64,000 nt of DNA from contig JAZKJV010005542.1 in assembly GCA_037367405.1 (NCBI GenBank), positions 124,001 through 188,000 of the forward strand, read 5' to 3'. Both the position numbers and the translations under genes were made by a program. This DNA comes from Ottelia alismoides. Its lineage: Eukaryota; Streptophyta; Magnoliopsida; Alismatales; Hydrocharitaceae. Shown here piece after piece: positions 33,926 to 46,368 of the stretch. Under the pieces are notes generated by a model that was not told the origin of the DNA, did not search any database, and saw nothing but the letters and a program-made list of their open reading frames with translations. Each line of letters starts with the position of its first letter. Position 1 is the stretch's first letter.

Positions 33926-36900
33926 TAAATGTCCAAGGTTTGATGCCAGATCATTGTTAAATGATCTTCATCCTCATATTGATCTTTTAAAGGTTTAATT
34001 TCAATATTAAAAATCTTAATGAACCATTCATTAATTTTCTAATTTAGTAGAGTCCACTAGATGACAGATTACTATCTGAAATATATCCATCATAACTCTT
34101 TATGATAGGTTTATTCCAGAATTCATGTTTATTTCCAAGTAAATTCCAACACATGGAAATAAACTATGAGTGTATTCTAATATCCAGGTCATAGAGACAT
34201 TCTCCAAGACTAAGGGCTCCCACTGAAATAATGAAGTCTGTCTATCCAATAGAGATTGTTGTAACAATTGCATCAAAATCCATGTAGATGACTATTAAAC
34301 CTGAAGATCAAATTCTCCAGTCTTATAAAACATATGCAATCCATTGCAAGTGTTGTTAGAAGATTGAGATACAATTATAAGACTTTATCTTATTCAATAA
34401 GCAAGTCAATGTCAACGATTTATGTAGATTGTTTTGATGCTCTATCCGAGTCCTTCTCTAAGGATTCTAGACAGACTTGATAGTCATACTATCAACATAC
34501 CAACTTATTGCAGTATTGGCATTCATCCAACTCTTAGGATGTCATATGGAATTCATAGAAGTACGGTCAACTCCTTGACTATCCTTCTCATCTTGGGTCT
34601 GACCCATGCTTCCACTGCGCTCCCTTTATCTATAAACAACCATTTCTTAAGACTAAGGATCTCTTATGTTAAATTCAAAAGAATTCAATGTAAGAGCATT
34701 TCAACATTTATACATGCTTCATTAAATTCATACAATATGAATATTATGACGCTTCATGAATGGCTAGAGTATAGACAGTAGAATGATGACACTCACCATG
34801 TCTACATCCATCTAGACTCTTAACACATTGGTTCAGGTAGGTATTCAGACATTTTGAATACATCATCTCTTATAGAGCCACCATTCTGCATGATGCAGTG
34901 AACCATCTCATTCATGATAAATGTCAAGAGCACATATGTATGCCAGAATATCTTCATTGATTTTATAAGGATTATTTGACAATTGCAATCATCATCGACA
35001 TGTCACTTCCAAAGTACAACCGATGAGAGATCAAGACAATAGAAACACACAAACCCTAGGGTTGTAGTCCTATTATCTATTTAATCGTCATTCCTCATTA
35101 CTATGAGGAGACTTGCACATTACAACCACATACATTATGTGTCCAACTGCAAGTACAATATTTGGATCATGGGTCCAATCCATGATATCATACTGGTTAT
35201 TATTGAGTATAGTATTGAGTGGGTTTAATGAAGGATTATCTGAAATAAGAAATTTGCATAAGTGTACATATATATACATATTTTACTTTGGTTTAGGAAT
35301 TTCTATATTGAAGTTTTCTTGCCTTGTCAACACTAAAAGTTCATTCCCTTAATCACTTTCAATGTAAGAGATATACTTACCATTATATCTCAAGCAAGAT
35401 CTGGGATCTCCTTCCTTATCTTTGTTACATCCCAATAATATGAGAACCTGTAACACGAATAAAAAGAAGCGGGAACACATTCCGCCTTGCAAGTCCAACT
35501 TGCATCTCTCAATTTGGTCTTTAACACCCAGGACCACCACCCCTAAGGCAATGTTGACCCGTCATTAATTGAACCAACCGTCAACAGGAATACAACTCGC
35601 TATGCGCAATCCAATATCGCCCCAATAATATGAGGACCCGATATTGGAGTCACTATGCATACGTACTTACTCTTTCGAGAAGCGAAGAGCCCGATCCAAA
35701 TGGATTGTATGCAGGAGCTGTCACTACGGACAAGCGTCTCCTACATACAATATCTGGCGACGGAACCCTTTGCCTTGACGGGAGACCATGGATGTCACTT
35801 ATGTGATCCTCCATATCATATTCAAATTCTAATTAATCATTATGAATCATATTCATTACGATTAATTCTTCCAAGGGAAATAACACATCTATTTATAATA
35901 GTGTCTTAATATTAATTGGATTCCAATTAATCTAATCATATTAAATTAATGATCCAATTAATATCGAACAAATATTCTTAATTGTTACTTGAGTAATGGT
36001 ATTATCTCAAATACATATTATTTTGAATTTTAATAATTAGAAATACATCATGATTTCTTAATCATTATAGCAACCCTACCCGCTGTCATGGCCAGTAACG
36101 ACGGGAGTGGGACAGACCGTTCACGGTGCAACCTGCTACCCCAACGCTCTCCGACTAGACACCATATCTACCTCGGGAAAGGATAATGCAAAATAGATCA
36201 CTTTGTACTTGAGATGATCCTCGATTCTTCAACCGAACTTATACCATATAATAATAATCAAAACAATTTTGATTAACATTTTAATGAAAATTGTTAAACA
36301 AATCCCAAATCCTATTCAAGCAACATGTTTGTTGGAATGTAGATCATGTAACCAATTTTGTGATGTAGATCACATCTAATCAATTATTGGTTAAGGATAT
36401 GTCATTTAAGGAAATAATTATCATCAAATATTTCACAAATATTTATGCATAATTATTCCAGGAAATTAAATAATTTAATTTCATTAATTGATTAAATGAC
36501 AATCACTAGGTTCTTGATTAGGAAAGTACTTCCAGCAGTGACCCTCACTTACTAAAAGTATCATATCTCAATCAATTTAAATCCAAATTAAGCAAAATAA
36601 GTTCCTAAAGTTTTATAATTTGATTTACAACATAATATAAGTGATTTGAACGCATTTAAAGGCGTTTTAAATCCATAAATAATATCATAATTACGTCATG
36701 ATCTGCAGTCTCCGGAACAGTGGATACATGTTCACTAAAATGACCATAACTTGAGCATACGTATTCGAAATTACACAAACTCAGATCCTACGGTTTCCTT
36801 AATTAATGGGGAAAAAAATAAAATTATTATTTTCTTGTTTAAACAATCTAAAAAGGATAAATAATCACTAAACTGAGATGCAAAAATGAAATGCAAGAAA

Positions 36901-36970
36901 ACTTTCGCAAACCCTAACGAACCCAAGTCGTCTTAAATTTATGGATCGCATCCAAAATCTTCTGACCTAA
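33926..36970 (-). pseudogene. B3 leader and decayed gag
   Basis: Collinear with B1 18490-21600 in reverse complement, for example the block with GACATCCATGGTCTCCC near 35790 and the AGATATACTT/CTCAAGCAAGAT block near 35365. No intact frame; gag is placed only by position between primer site and integrase. Plus-strand frames such as 34434-34781 are chance readings. Confidence 0.6.
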
Positions 36971-36984
36971 GGCTCTGATACCAC
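36971..36984 (-). other. Primer binding site of B3
   Basis: The plus strand GGCTCTGATACCAC is the complement of GTGGTATCAGAGCC, the initiator-Met-tRNA site, one base from the LTR. Confidence 0.93.
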
Positions 36985-36985
36985 T

Positions 36986-39559
36986 TGAAGGATATGATGA
37001 GATTATTAAGCGCATCACGGAAGCGTGAGGATCACATCGTATGTGATCGGGAGCGACTAGTCACACTAGTTGCTCGATGCAGCGGAAATTAAAATTTTTT
37101 TCATGTGACGAAACCACATGATCCAAGAACGCTTCTCAAATCATTTCATCTAAACCACAAACAAGTAATAGGATTACCTCTTGAAGCGTGGTTGTGATCG
37201 AGTCTCGAAACGAAGAGACCTCCTATCTCAAGTCCAGTCCGACGGATGAGACGCTTGCGAGCGCGTGGATGAGATGCGTGCTTCTCGCTATCCATGTTGA
37301 TAATCCAAGCCACAGATCTCCTGATCTCAACAAACGAGATACGGCGTCTTCTTCATGAGCAAGGCACGCCGAAGTAGACAGAGATCCACGAGCAACCGAT
37401 CAGGCAGCATAACAACGACACTACGACGATGGAGAATCTCTCTAGTGCATCCATGGTGGACGACCACATGAGAGAGAGTAGGCGTGTAGAGAGAAAAACA
37501 CTTATGTTCTTATTGTGTTGTTGTAACCAAGAAGAGAAAGGGGTGCCTCTCCTTTTATAATATCTTGGGATCCATGGATCTCAATCCATGGGACAACACA
37601 AATCCAATGGCTTACATTGATTTGTGTTTCTTTTAATGACCAAGATTTTGTTGGTAAAAAACCAACAACAATTAATTTAATTTAAATTAAATATGTTGAT
37701 AAATCAATATGATTTATTCTCAAATTAAATCAATCAAGCATGGAGATTTATGGAATGAAGATTGCCTCCTTCCATAATATGGAATTTGGTTGCAATCTCA
37801 TGTAATCTCATGAGATTACATTATTCCATGGAAATCTCCAAGATTTACAAAAACACTTGTTGAAAATTATTCTACAAAAATAATTCATAATTATTTTGTG
37901 AATATTGCAATCTTGCCACTGGAAAATTGTGAATCACATTCACAATCCAAAATAAAATGTGCATTACATTTTCAATTAAATGTCCAATGTGAATCCAATT
38001 CACATTAACATTTAATTAACAAATGTAAATCACAAATATCTCTCTCTTATATATTATAAATCACATTTATAATATATATGATTAATATGGATCGTGATAT
38101 CCACATTATTCATATCCACGATAATTAAGTTACATTTAATAATCTTGGATCTCTATTCTCATGTGCCCAAATAATATGAATCACATTCACATTATTTGAT
38201 AATTAAATCACATTTAATTATCCAAGATAACTCTCTTTATAATATGAATCAAACTCATATTATTCATGATAATTAAATCACATTTAATTATTAATTTTCT
38301 AAATGCTTGGATATATAATATCAACAATGAAATTATCCTGAACCCTTTCAAGGATAATGCGCATTCTCCGCGGATAATTGGAGATAAGGACAGGGTGATT
38401 GTATTGTTCCACGTATAGTGATTAGAATAATGAGATCATAACTCAAATCAAGATCTTGGGTCTCACATAGATGCTTGATTAAATCAAGATCGCAAATCTA
38501 ATCTTCCCATTGCATCTGAATCACATTCAGATCAATGTCCAACATTTGGACTAAGATCAGATTACTTCTCTACTGAGAGGAGTCACTAAAATCCAGACCC
38601 GTTTCATCACTCCCTAGGAATGGAAGCGTCATGGTTATACAATCGTTTATGATCACATCACCCTCAGGTATTCCCAATACCTGTACATCTTGCATACTGG
38701 AAGACTTAGAATAAACCCGAAGTATTAGATCAACTTTACACTGTCTACTTCAGGGTTTTATCAGTAAGTTTCTCATTCGATCATTGGGAGTTGGTATGGA
38801 TCATATACTTTTCAAAAGCATATATCATACCTAGGTTTTGATCATATACTTTACAAAAGTATATATCAAACCTACAAATTCAGTCAAGCTTCCAAAGCGA
38901 GATGATCGTGCACGGAATTTGATTCTTCCCAATATCTTTGAGTGAGCTCATGTCTCCCGGTTCAGTAACTGAACCTGTATGATTCCTTTCAGAGATAGTA
39001 TTACTCATATGACCTTACATGTACACTGGCACGCCGGTGTATAGACCTTGATTAGGTCATCAACCTATTGGTCTGCCAAATGTACATACTCAGACATATA
39101 GTAACACATCTGTCTCCGGTCAAAGGATTTGTGCCTATATCGTGATAACATATGATATATGACTTTGGTTATCTCAATCTCGTTAAGTGAACTCTTTGAC
39201 CTAACTAATCTGACACCTCCGAATCTCTATTCCTATGCAAAGGACCTGCATCAAGAGGTCGGTCAGATATCAGCCTAACTGAGAAAGGATTGCCATCTCC
39301 TACTCAGGCTGGAGATCATCTCTTAACAATCATTTGACGGTGCTTGATGAGTCCTCGATCTAACCCTTTAGATATTCATCCAAGCACCAACCTCTATGAT
39401 TCAACAGTTGTATGATTATTAAGATGGCCATGGTACATAACCCTAATTGTAATAAGGGACCTATTATGCAAATTATTTTTTCTTCATTTTAGATCAGGGA
39501 ATGATATTTGCAATAATATTTATTGCATAATGGCTCGTCGTGGGCTTGCATGTCCAACA
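36986..39559 (-). repeat. 5' LTR of B3
   Basis: The hairpin array is clearest here (37926-38532). A TATA-like site is at 37549-37562 on the minus strand. Confidence 0.92.
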
Positions 39560-39564
39560 ACCTC

Positions 39565-40859
39565 CACCTGCAGTCACCCACAGGCGCGACCTCCAAGCAA
39601 CCCACGCCCATCTGCCACCACACCTTGCGTCGCTCGCCGCCAAGGCTTCCCGTCCCTTGATTATGCCCTAACCGCCTAGAGAGGAAGAAGGTCATCTGCC
39701 TTACTTTTTTTATTTTTTTGTAAATATTACAACATTTTCCATCTAAGTTTCTAGATTTGCAAAAGTTCCCTTAGGCAAATTTCAATTTATTGCATTTTCA
39801 GTTCTGTACTGCACGAACACCCTCATTATCACTTTAATTTGAAACTTATTTTTTCATTATTTTATTTAATGAAAAATGTCATGTTGTTGAGCAATTAATT
39901 CTCTATAAATGTAATATTTATTTGGATTTTTGTGAGCTTTGGATATTTAAATAAAGTTATTTTTTATGAAAAATTACATATTTTACCCAATTTGAGCTCT
40001 TAAATTCATATTTAGATCAGAATTGCTCCAAAAAATCCTAAAAAATTTAGAAACGATGCCTTAAAATGTAATTTATTTATTTTTTAATGTTCATCTTAAT
40101 TGGAGTTGTCATGAGACTTAAATAAATTATAGAGAGATTTTAGTAGATGATTTTTAATTAACTCCAAACACATTATTTTGGTGAAATCCCAACTCTCCTG
40201 AATTGATCATTAATATACCTTTTTGAGATAATTTTTTCTCTAGATAAATTGGCATTTTGGATTTATTAGGAATTAATTAATTATGATCTCTCTATTGTAA
40301 TTTAAAAAGTATAAAAATTCATATATTGTTGAAAAATTCCCAAAAAAATATTATATTCTTATTGAATCATGTTTAAGTTTCAATAAAATTTTCATAATTT
40401 TTACATTTTGTTTGCATGAAAAATTACATAAAAACCCTAAAAAGTTTGCATTTTCATTGTTGCATTTTAACCCGTAAAAATTCCAAAAAATATGTTTTGC
40501 ATTTATAACTGGATTATGTTTCTAGAAAAAATATAATTTTGATGAATTGATTAATTTCATATTAAAATTAATTTGTCTAAGTTGTGTGTTTTCTTATTAT
40601 CCTAATTCACCTGCATCTTGCATTTGCATTATTTTTGCATTAAAAAATACAAAAAAATCTGCATTTGAAGCCTAGACCTTAGTTTTCTGAATTAACCCAA
40701 ATGTGTTCCTTCGCCTCCCTGTGTTCGACCCCGGACTTTCTCGAGATATAAATTTAAGCCAAGACACTGTTCGAAGAGATCTTTTCTCGGTTTTGATTAA
40801 ATTGCTGAGTGTCGTGATACAACGAGTATCTAATATACCAACTTATGGTTGATTTATCA
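39565..40859 (+). repeat. A1 5' LTR, right part
   Basis: This continues the LTR cut at 29184. It is collinear with the second half of the A2 LTR (51400-52425): AT-rich blocks with ATTTAGAAACGATG-like and GTTTCTAGAAAA landmarks, then a CGCCTCC-TGTTCGACC block near 40720. It ends TTTATCA. The two parts add to ~3.1 kb, matching the ~3.17 kb LTR of A2. Confidence 0.8.
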
Positions 40860-40861
40860 GA

Positions 40862-40879
40862 TGGCGACGGAAGTCCACT
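40862..40879 (+). other. Degraded primer binding site of A1
   Basis: TGGCGACGGAAGTCCACT keeps only the first bases of the tRNA-Asp-type site, but sits at the expected position two bases after the LTR. Confidence 0.45.
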
Positions 40880-41009
40880 TTTTATTCTTCTTTTCTCTCA
40901 ATTATTTCTCTCCTCATTTTTGTATATATTTTCTTCTTTATCTCTCTAATATAAATTTCATTTTCCCTGTGAGGGCCTGGTGGACTTGGAGTGCATCGGA
41001 GGTGACACG

Positions 41010-41150
41010 ATGCAGAAAAGTCTCATCGCCACTACACACGTTAGCTCGGGAGATCAGACTGCAGATGTACTTACAAAGGCCGTAGCTAGAGGACCTTATC
41101 AGAGATGTTGTTCCAAGCTGAGTTTGATCTATATCTACGCTCCATCTTGA
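41010..41150 (+). pseudogene. Copia RNase H C-terminus lodged in the A1 leader
   Basis: One frame reads THVSSGDQTADVLTKAVARG, then CCSKLSLIYIYAPS and a stop at 41148-41150. This is the very end of a Ty1-copia polyprotein, normally HVxSxxQLADxLTKAL...KLGxxDIYAP-stop. It is open across all 46 codons. A gypsy leader should not contain it, and the corresponding region of A2 (52680-52900) does not. The following GA-rich stretch (41151-41175) could be the copia polypurine tract. B1 and B3 do not show this exact tail, so the donor is unknown. Confidence 0.7.
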
Positions 41151-41175
41151 GGGAAGAGAGAGAAAGTATATTATT

Positions 41176-42990
41176 TTCGAAAGAATTTATGTAATTATTG
41201 TGGTGTGATAATTTAGGTAATTCGTTCTTTACAGTGACTCTTGTTTGAGAGCTCGCGTTTGTATGCAGGACTAGACAGTTGACCCGTTTTTGGTCATATG
41301 GTTGATTGACGTAGAACACGACTTGCACCCGCGACTCTTAGAGTTTTTTAGAATATTTTTATTGCTTGTGGTTATAATCTTTAGGACCACACATCACATT
41401 TAACGAAACACACTTAGTCCACAATACTATTAGTCCAAACTAATTCGTTTATCACTCGCTAATAGAACTTCCTGTCTAGGAACAATTTCTCGTTTTCATC
41501 TCGAATAGTATAAAATTTCAATTCTGCATTGCATCTCGTAGGTAGAGTACAAGGATCACTGTAAGTCTTCTGAACTAGGCATGCATCATTGATTTCATTA
41601 TTTAGATCGGTTTTTCTCGACTCCCTTCCCCTTGGTTTTGAAACTTAGGTTAAAAGAAAATCAGATCTGATCGTTAGATATGTTGTGTTTAGTGGATTAA
41701 TCAAGTGATAACCGAACTTAAAATCAGGATTGCTAAGTAGAGTTGACCAAAAAAATTGACTAAAGTTAGCACTTATTTTTGGGAGATCAAAACCATCATT
41801 GTACGCCTGTGCTGTTATGATTGTTGAGAGGTGAGGACGCATCCTTAGGATAGTGCCCAAAACCTACTTTTAAGACTTGCGTAATTGGATGTATATCTTG
41901 ATTTATCACCTAATTGAAATTGAAAAGATAAACAATCGGACTCTTGTGACCATCACAGTGTTGAGTAGGTGAACCCAATATTTGTTCTTGTGTTTATCTG
42001 TTTTGTGTGTTATTCGGTGATCTTGCATGCTTTCTACCTCGATCCGCTTCATTCTAACATCTCTCTTTAAATATGTCAAAATACTGATCATCATATCTAG
42101 GTCGCTCTTCTTCTTCGACCATATTCCGATCATCTCCACCCTCTTATTCCTTTGCATATCCACATTCCGACTGTGAAGTCAGAACTTCGACTGACTTCCT
42201 CACTTCTTCGTACTTATCACCTACCCCACATTCTTACACCCCTGACCCACATCCACATTGGATTGACTCGCCATATTCTCGTCCACTTGCAGGAATCAAG
42301 GAACAAATCGAAGAGCAAGCCACTGCTGAGATGAATGATTAGCAGAATCAGTTGCCCCCATAAACCTCATTCTCACCTCGAGTTGGGACCGGACAATAAT
42401 TGCCTATACACATCCTGACTTGACCTTAAGGTACAATATGGTTGACCAAACAGACTGAGTGGAGGGCATGCACTACATGATCTTATTGACTTGATCGACC
42501 TTAGTGATCAAGCCCACATTGACAGCCTTTATACCACCCGATTGGAGAGTCGACATATATAGGGGATTGGATTCATGCGCCCAATTTACATATTCCCTGT
42601 CTACTGACTCCACCTTATGAGGCTCCGACCAACATATGCCATACAGATGGGATATACTCAACCCAACATTACACGCCTGATTCAAGGTGTGTTGAGCATA
42701 AGATCGTGAGTTCTCAATAGTATCCTCCAACTGAGAAGACTTCTTTAATGATGTGTCATAAGCATTTATTAGAGGATGACATTTCTGGAATGATCACTAG
42801 TCCATGTATGAAAGTGGATCATAGATTTTGGGATTGAATTTTGAAAACCTGGAAGACATCGGATTGACCACACGTCATGTACAACCACTATAATGGCCAT
42901 TGAAAACTTTCCCGACCTCAAAATTTGTGAGAAGTAAATTAATGCCTAAAAGGTTGGGCAATAAGAGAACAAGAACCGAGGGACACATAG
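41176..42990 (+). other. A1 leader and unrecognised upstream coding zone
   Basis: 41500-41900 is collinear with A2 53130-53560 (GTAAGTCTTCTGAACT, CTCGACTCCCTTCCCCTTGG, ATAGTGCCCAAAACCTAC). 42090-42990 occupies the place of gag and matches A2 53690-54850, but stops are dense and I could not identify a gag domain. No zinc knuckle seen. Confidence 0.5.
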
Positions 42991-43019
42991 TGTGTATGGC
43001 CACCTCTTTGGCAATAGGG

Positions 43020-43400
43020 ATAAAAACAAGATCTGTAGAGTGAAGCGGTTGCCTAGGTTTGACTGTAAAATCAAACACACTACCCTCACTCATGCAAGAA
43101 TCGATGATGACTCATCGATAAATATCCTCCTGACCTTCGTGTTTGCCAAGCTCAAACTCAGATCAATTTGGTTGATCAGTCTATAAAACGGTTGAAAGGA
43201 ACCATTTCAATCATCCTTACTTTTCAAGGTGCTCTAGTTCCGGTAGACTTCACAATAATTGACATTGAGCACTAAGGAGAGTTCACCCAGTCTCTGATCA
43301 TTCTCGGGAAGTCGTTCTTAGCCTTGTGTAAGGTAATTACAGATTGTGAGACTCGGGAGATAAATTTCACTGCATTGGGAGCACTCCAACCTCACCCCAA
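43020..43400 (+). pseudogene. Decayed aspartic protease of A1
   Basis: It matches the retropepsin zone of Athila-type polyproteins. A frame reads THARIDDDSSINILLTFVF, where the family has ALIDSGASINLMPLSVF. Downstream, in another frame, LIILGKSFLALCKVITDCET matches the ILGRPFLATA closing strand. The catalytic DSG triad is DDD, so it could not act as a protease. Frameshifts separate the two halves. A2 has the same region at 54900-55300. Confidence 0.7.
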
Positions 43401-44340
43401 TCTTTAAGGACACATGATATTCTAAGGCAACCCGTAAAGTCACAGATAACCACGACTTCCGAGAGACAGTTGAGTCTCATCTCTCTACTACGCCAAAGAT
43501 ACCAACTGTCCAGACGACCATTGGTTTGGGGACTCCATACACCCCCACACCACCCACTACTTGCATCACCACCACCGTGACAACTTCTAGAGAGGACTCA
43601 CAACCAGAAGCTACCCCCAAGTCGGACACGATCATTTTCGGTTTTGTTAACTATTTAGATGATCCCATGCATGAGCCGACCAACGCCAAGCCAACTTAGA
43701 ACACTATGCCATACCAGGGATGGGTGCTGACCCTATAGGAGTATTACAATGCATACGGTGATTCATCTATGAACCTCTGGTCAACACCTCACACACATTA
43801 CATCCAGGACCTACACCAAAAGAGACAACCAGGAGCGAATTGACTAATCTTGATAAATTGGTTGCTCCATCCTCTTGTCGATCATCTAGTAAAAAGAAGA
43901 GTATTGATTCCTCGAGGTGTTACCCTGAACTTCTCAAGACTTATTACTCCCCTCTTTCTTTTAGTGCTTCAATTCTAGAAAAACAACTAAAAAAGTTACC
44001 TTTGACATACCAGAGAAGGAATTTTCAGAGGAGTCCTCATCAGGTCCGGATGAGATGATCTATATGAGTGAGATCAGTTCAGTTGTTCTGAATCCATATT
44101 TGAGCAAGCAGTCGTGTGTCGACCCTTGTTGGATGCTCCCTACCCTTCACTATTATTCCTCCGAGGATGATTCTAACAACGACATATATGTATACTACCC
44201 ACCCCCTTGCTCCTACAAGAAGGTCTGTCGCAAACCGTCTTGATCCTTGTATATTCTCATTCCTCCTTGTATAGATTTTCCTTCCTTTATTTCCCTCCCT
44301 CCCCAACGATTGGCATCACCCACCCCAGTTCCATATCGCT
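43401..44340 (+). other. A1 post-protease region without RT or integrase
   Basis: Short open frames (43840-44058 and 44055-44243) follow the protease remnant, with Ser- and Tyr-rich content and no known motif. RT, RNase H and integrase, which should follow, are absent, as the sequence passes directly into the polypurine-like array. Confidence 0.45.
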
Positions 44341-44354
44341 TTTATTTTGTGGCT

Positions 44355-44655
44355 ATACTTAGGATGAATATATCCTAAGTATAGGGGGTGAGTGAACCGA
44401 GTTGCTCCATCTCTTCTTTTTATTTTCTCTTTGTATATTCTTTCCCACTCTCATCGGTCCCCGAATCTTGTATTCTCTCCAATACTTAGGCTGATCAGAG
44501 CCTAAGTATAGGGGGACCGATGCACGTCGTGTATTCTCCACCACACTTATATTCCTCTTCTTTTCTATTATTTTCACCCACTTATGCTTAGTACGTGCTA
44601 TGGAATTTTGACACCTAGTTCCATGAGGACATAGCACATTCTAAGTACAGGGATG
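44355..44655 (+). repeat. Three hairpins each capped by a polypurine-like run
   Basis: First, ATACTTAGGA with TCCTAAGTAT (44355-44364, 44373-44382), running into AAGTATAGGGGG. Second, ATACTTAGGC with GCCTAAGTAT (44482-44491, 44500-44509), again running into AAGTATAGGGGG. Third, a longer nested hairpin (GTGCTATG 44595-44602 with CATAGCAC 44630-44637, outer CTTAG with CTAAG) running into AAGTACAGGGATG. The real polypurine tract of the element, TAAGTATAGGGGG at 46356-46368, has the same core. They may be secondary priming sites. Confidence 0.65.
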
Positions 44656-44689
44656 TTTGTATTACATATATACTTTACCTATAGCACGT

Positions 44690-45080
44690 ACTTTGACTTG
44701 TTTGTAGTTAAAATAAGGGGTTATGGGTAAATTATCGTAAATAAGAGGAATAACAAAAAAAATCACAAAACAAAACTTTTTCAAAAAAACTAGAAAACTA
44801 AAAAATCCTCCTTTTTCAAGAAATATATACACTTTCTGAAGAAAAAATCTAAAATATTTTTTTAGAAAATCTCTTTTCAAAAAAAACTTTTCAAAAAACA
44901 TTTTTCTTCCTCTTTGTTTTCAAAAAAGCTTTTTCAAAAAAAATTTGAGTGTCCTTTCTTATTTAACTTCCTTTTAAAAAAATTGAAAAAAAAAACAAAA
45001 ACCTTTTTCAAAAAAATAAAAAAATAAAAAATCTTCTTTATTATTTTCCTTTTTTTTTCAAAAAAATAACAATATATATA
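44690..45080. repeat. Low-complexity A/T tract with TTTTTCAAAAAA units
   Basis: About ten short self-complementary units of the form CTTTTTCAAAAAA are scattered through A-rich DNA. A weaker counterpart exists in A3 at 59930-59990. Frames read from it (Lys/Phe-rich) are artefacts. Confidence 0.6.
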
Positions 45081-46355
45081 ATTACAAAAAGCATAACTAA
45101 TGAGTTGGTTTAGTCCATAACACTTACACATTTCACACAAGACTAGTGAAGTTCAAGAACACTTGATTTATGAGATCTTGAGATTTTGAGTTAACCAGCC
45201 TTAATCATTAAGGTCTTTGACTTAATTATTCATATTTTCCCAGTTTGAAATATTTGTGTGATATATTGCATGTTTAGTCTCTACTTAAAAATATGATCAG
45301 CACCTCATATACACGATTGCAATTGTAGTGAGATGCATAGAAATTTCACTTGAGGAACTAGGATGAGGGATTTGAGTTTGGACCAGATTTTATGATGCCC
45401 GCGAATGGGATAAAAGCAATGAAGGCTTCATGAAACCTAAGTGTTAGCACCTTTAGCCAGTATGAGAATATGGTTCTTGTTTTATCTCTTAACATTTACC
45501 TATGTGCGAGAATGTGATGAAATCTAAAAAAATGGTTGATCAGTGTGCACTAACCTTTGGTAAAAGTAGTGGAGTAGCTAAAATTCAAAAGCAAAGAAAA
45601 AAAAGAAAGAAATGTTGAATGAAATGCTCTCACCCTATAAAGTCAAATATCAAAGAGCTTCCACCAAAGGTGAGCACTCCCAACCATTTCAAAGTATCCA
45701 CTTGGATCATCGCTATTAGGGCCAGGAGTCAGGCCAGCACCCAAAAAGGGATCTACATCGTATAGTTATATAAGTTTGGGTGTCGAAGGTATCTTATTTA
45801 CTCAAAAGAGACACACCCTTGTGTACTCCCAAGAAAACAAGTGCAGACGACTCCGAATTCTTTTGACGGACACACTGATCACAATAAAAAAAATATATTT
45901 GTTGAGTTAATAAGGCACTCGAGAGTATCCTCGTTCCAATGAGAGGGACAAAAAAATGACACAATCCTATGCCCTCCATCAACTAGCCTTCCATCTACAC
46001 TTTTCAGTTTGGCAACTAAAGAGATGGTGGATTGGATGCAAGAAGTGGTTTATTCCCTAGTGTTGAGGATCGGGTTCTTAGGAGAGTCTCTTAGATTGGA
46101 ACCTTAGGTGAAGTTACGACTCTACTCTTGTAACTGCAGTGCACACTTAAAGTCATATCCCTATTATATATGTATATAGAGGGAGCCTGATGATGAGGGA
46201 AATTGGATAGCTTTTGACTAGAGCTTGGTTCAGCTTAGAATTTTAGGATCTCTAAAATCGAGATTTCTTCAATAGATTAAGTCTTGTATTCAAATGCATG
46301 GTCAGGGGTTAATCCAACTTATTCATTCTTTATTTTCTCGAGGACTAACAAAGTT
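45081..46355 (+). other. A1 3' untranslated region shared with A3
   Basis: Collinear with A3 60240-61448: GCTTCCACCAAAGGTGAGC, CAAGTGCAGACGA-TCCGAATTC, and CCCTAGTGTTGAGGAT. The shared stretch shows that A1 and A3 belong to one family despite different LTR starts. No coding signal. Confidence 0.65.
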
Positions 46356-46368
46356 TAAGTATAGGGGG
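46356..46368 (+). other. Polypurine tract of A1
   Basis: TAAGTATAGGGGG directly precedes the LTR start TGATGAATCC. Confidence 0.88.

Larger units (their letters stand above)
29185..39559 (-). mobile_element. B3: full-length Ty1-copia retrotransposon inside the A1 LTR
   Basis: LTRs 29185-31747 and 36986-39559 (2563 and 2574 bases) begin TGAAGGATATG and end in ACA. The primer site sits at 36971-36984 and the polypurine tract at 31748-31765, both minus strand. Flanks GCCTC (29180-29184) and ACCTC (39560-39564) match at four of five bases, a target duplication with one change. The 5.2 kb interior carries leader, decayed gag, integrase, RT and RNase H in the copia order on the minus strand. LTRs are close to each other by eye, with scattered differences, so B3 is probably the youngest copia insert here. 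Confidence 0.92.

Noticed and set aside
37926..38532. Hairpin array as a CRISPR array
   Set aside because: Units are self-complementary, unevenly spaced and of different sequence; a plant LTR context explains location.
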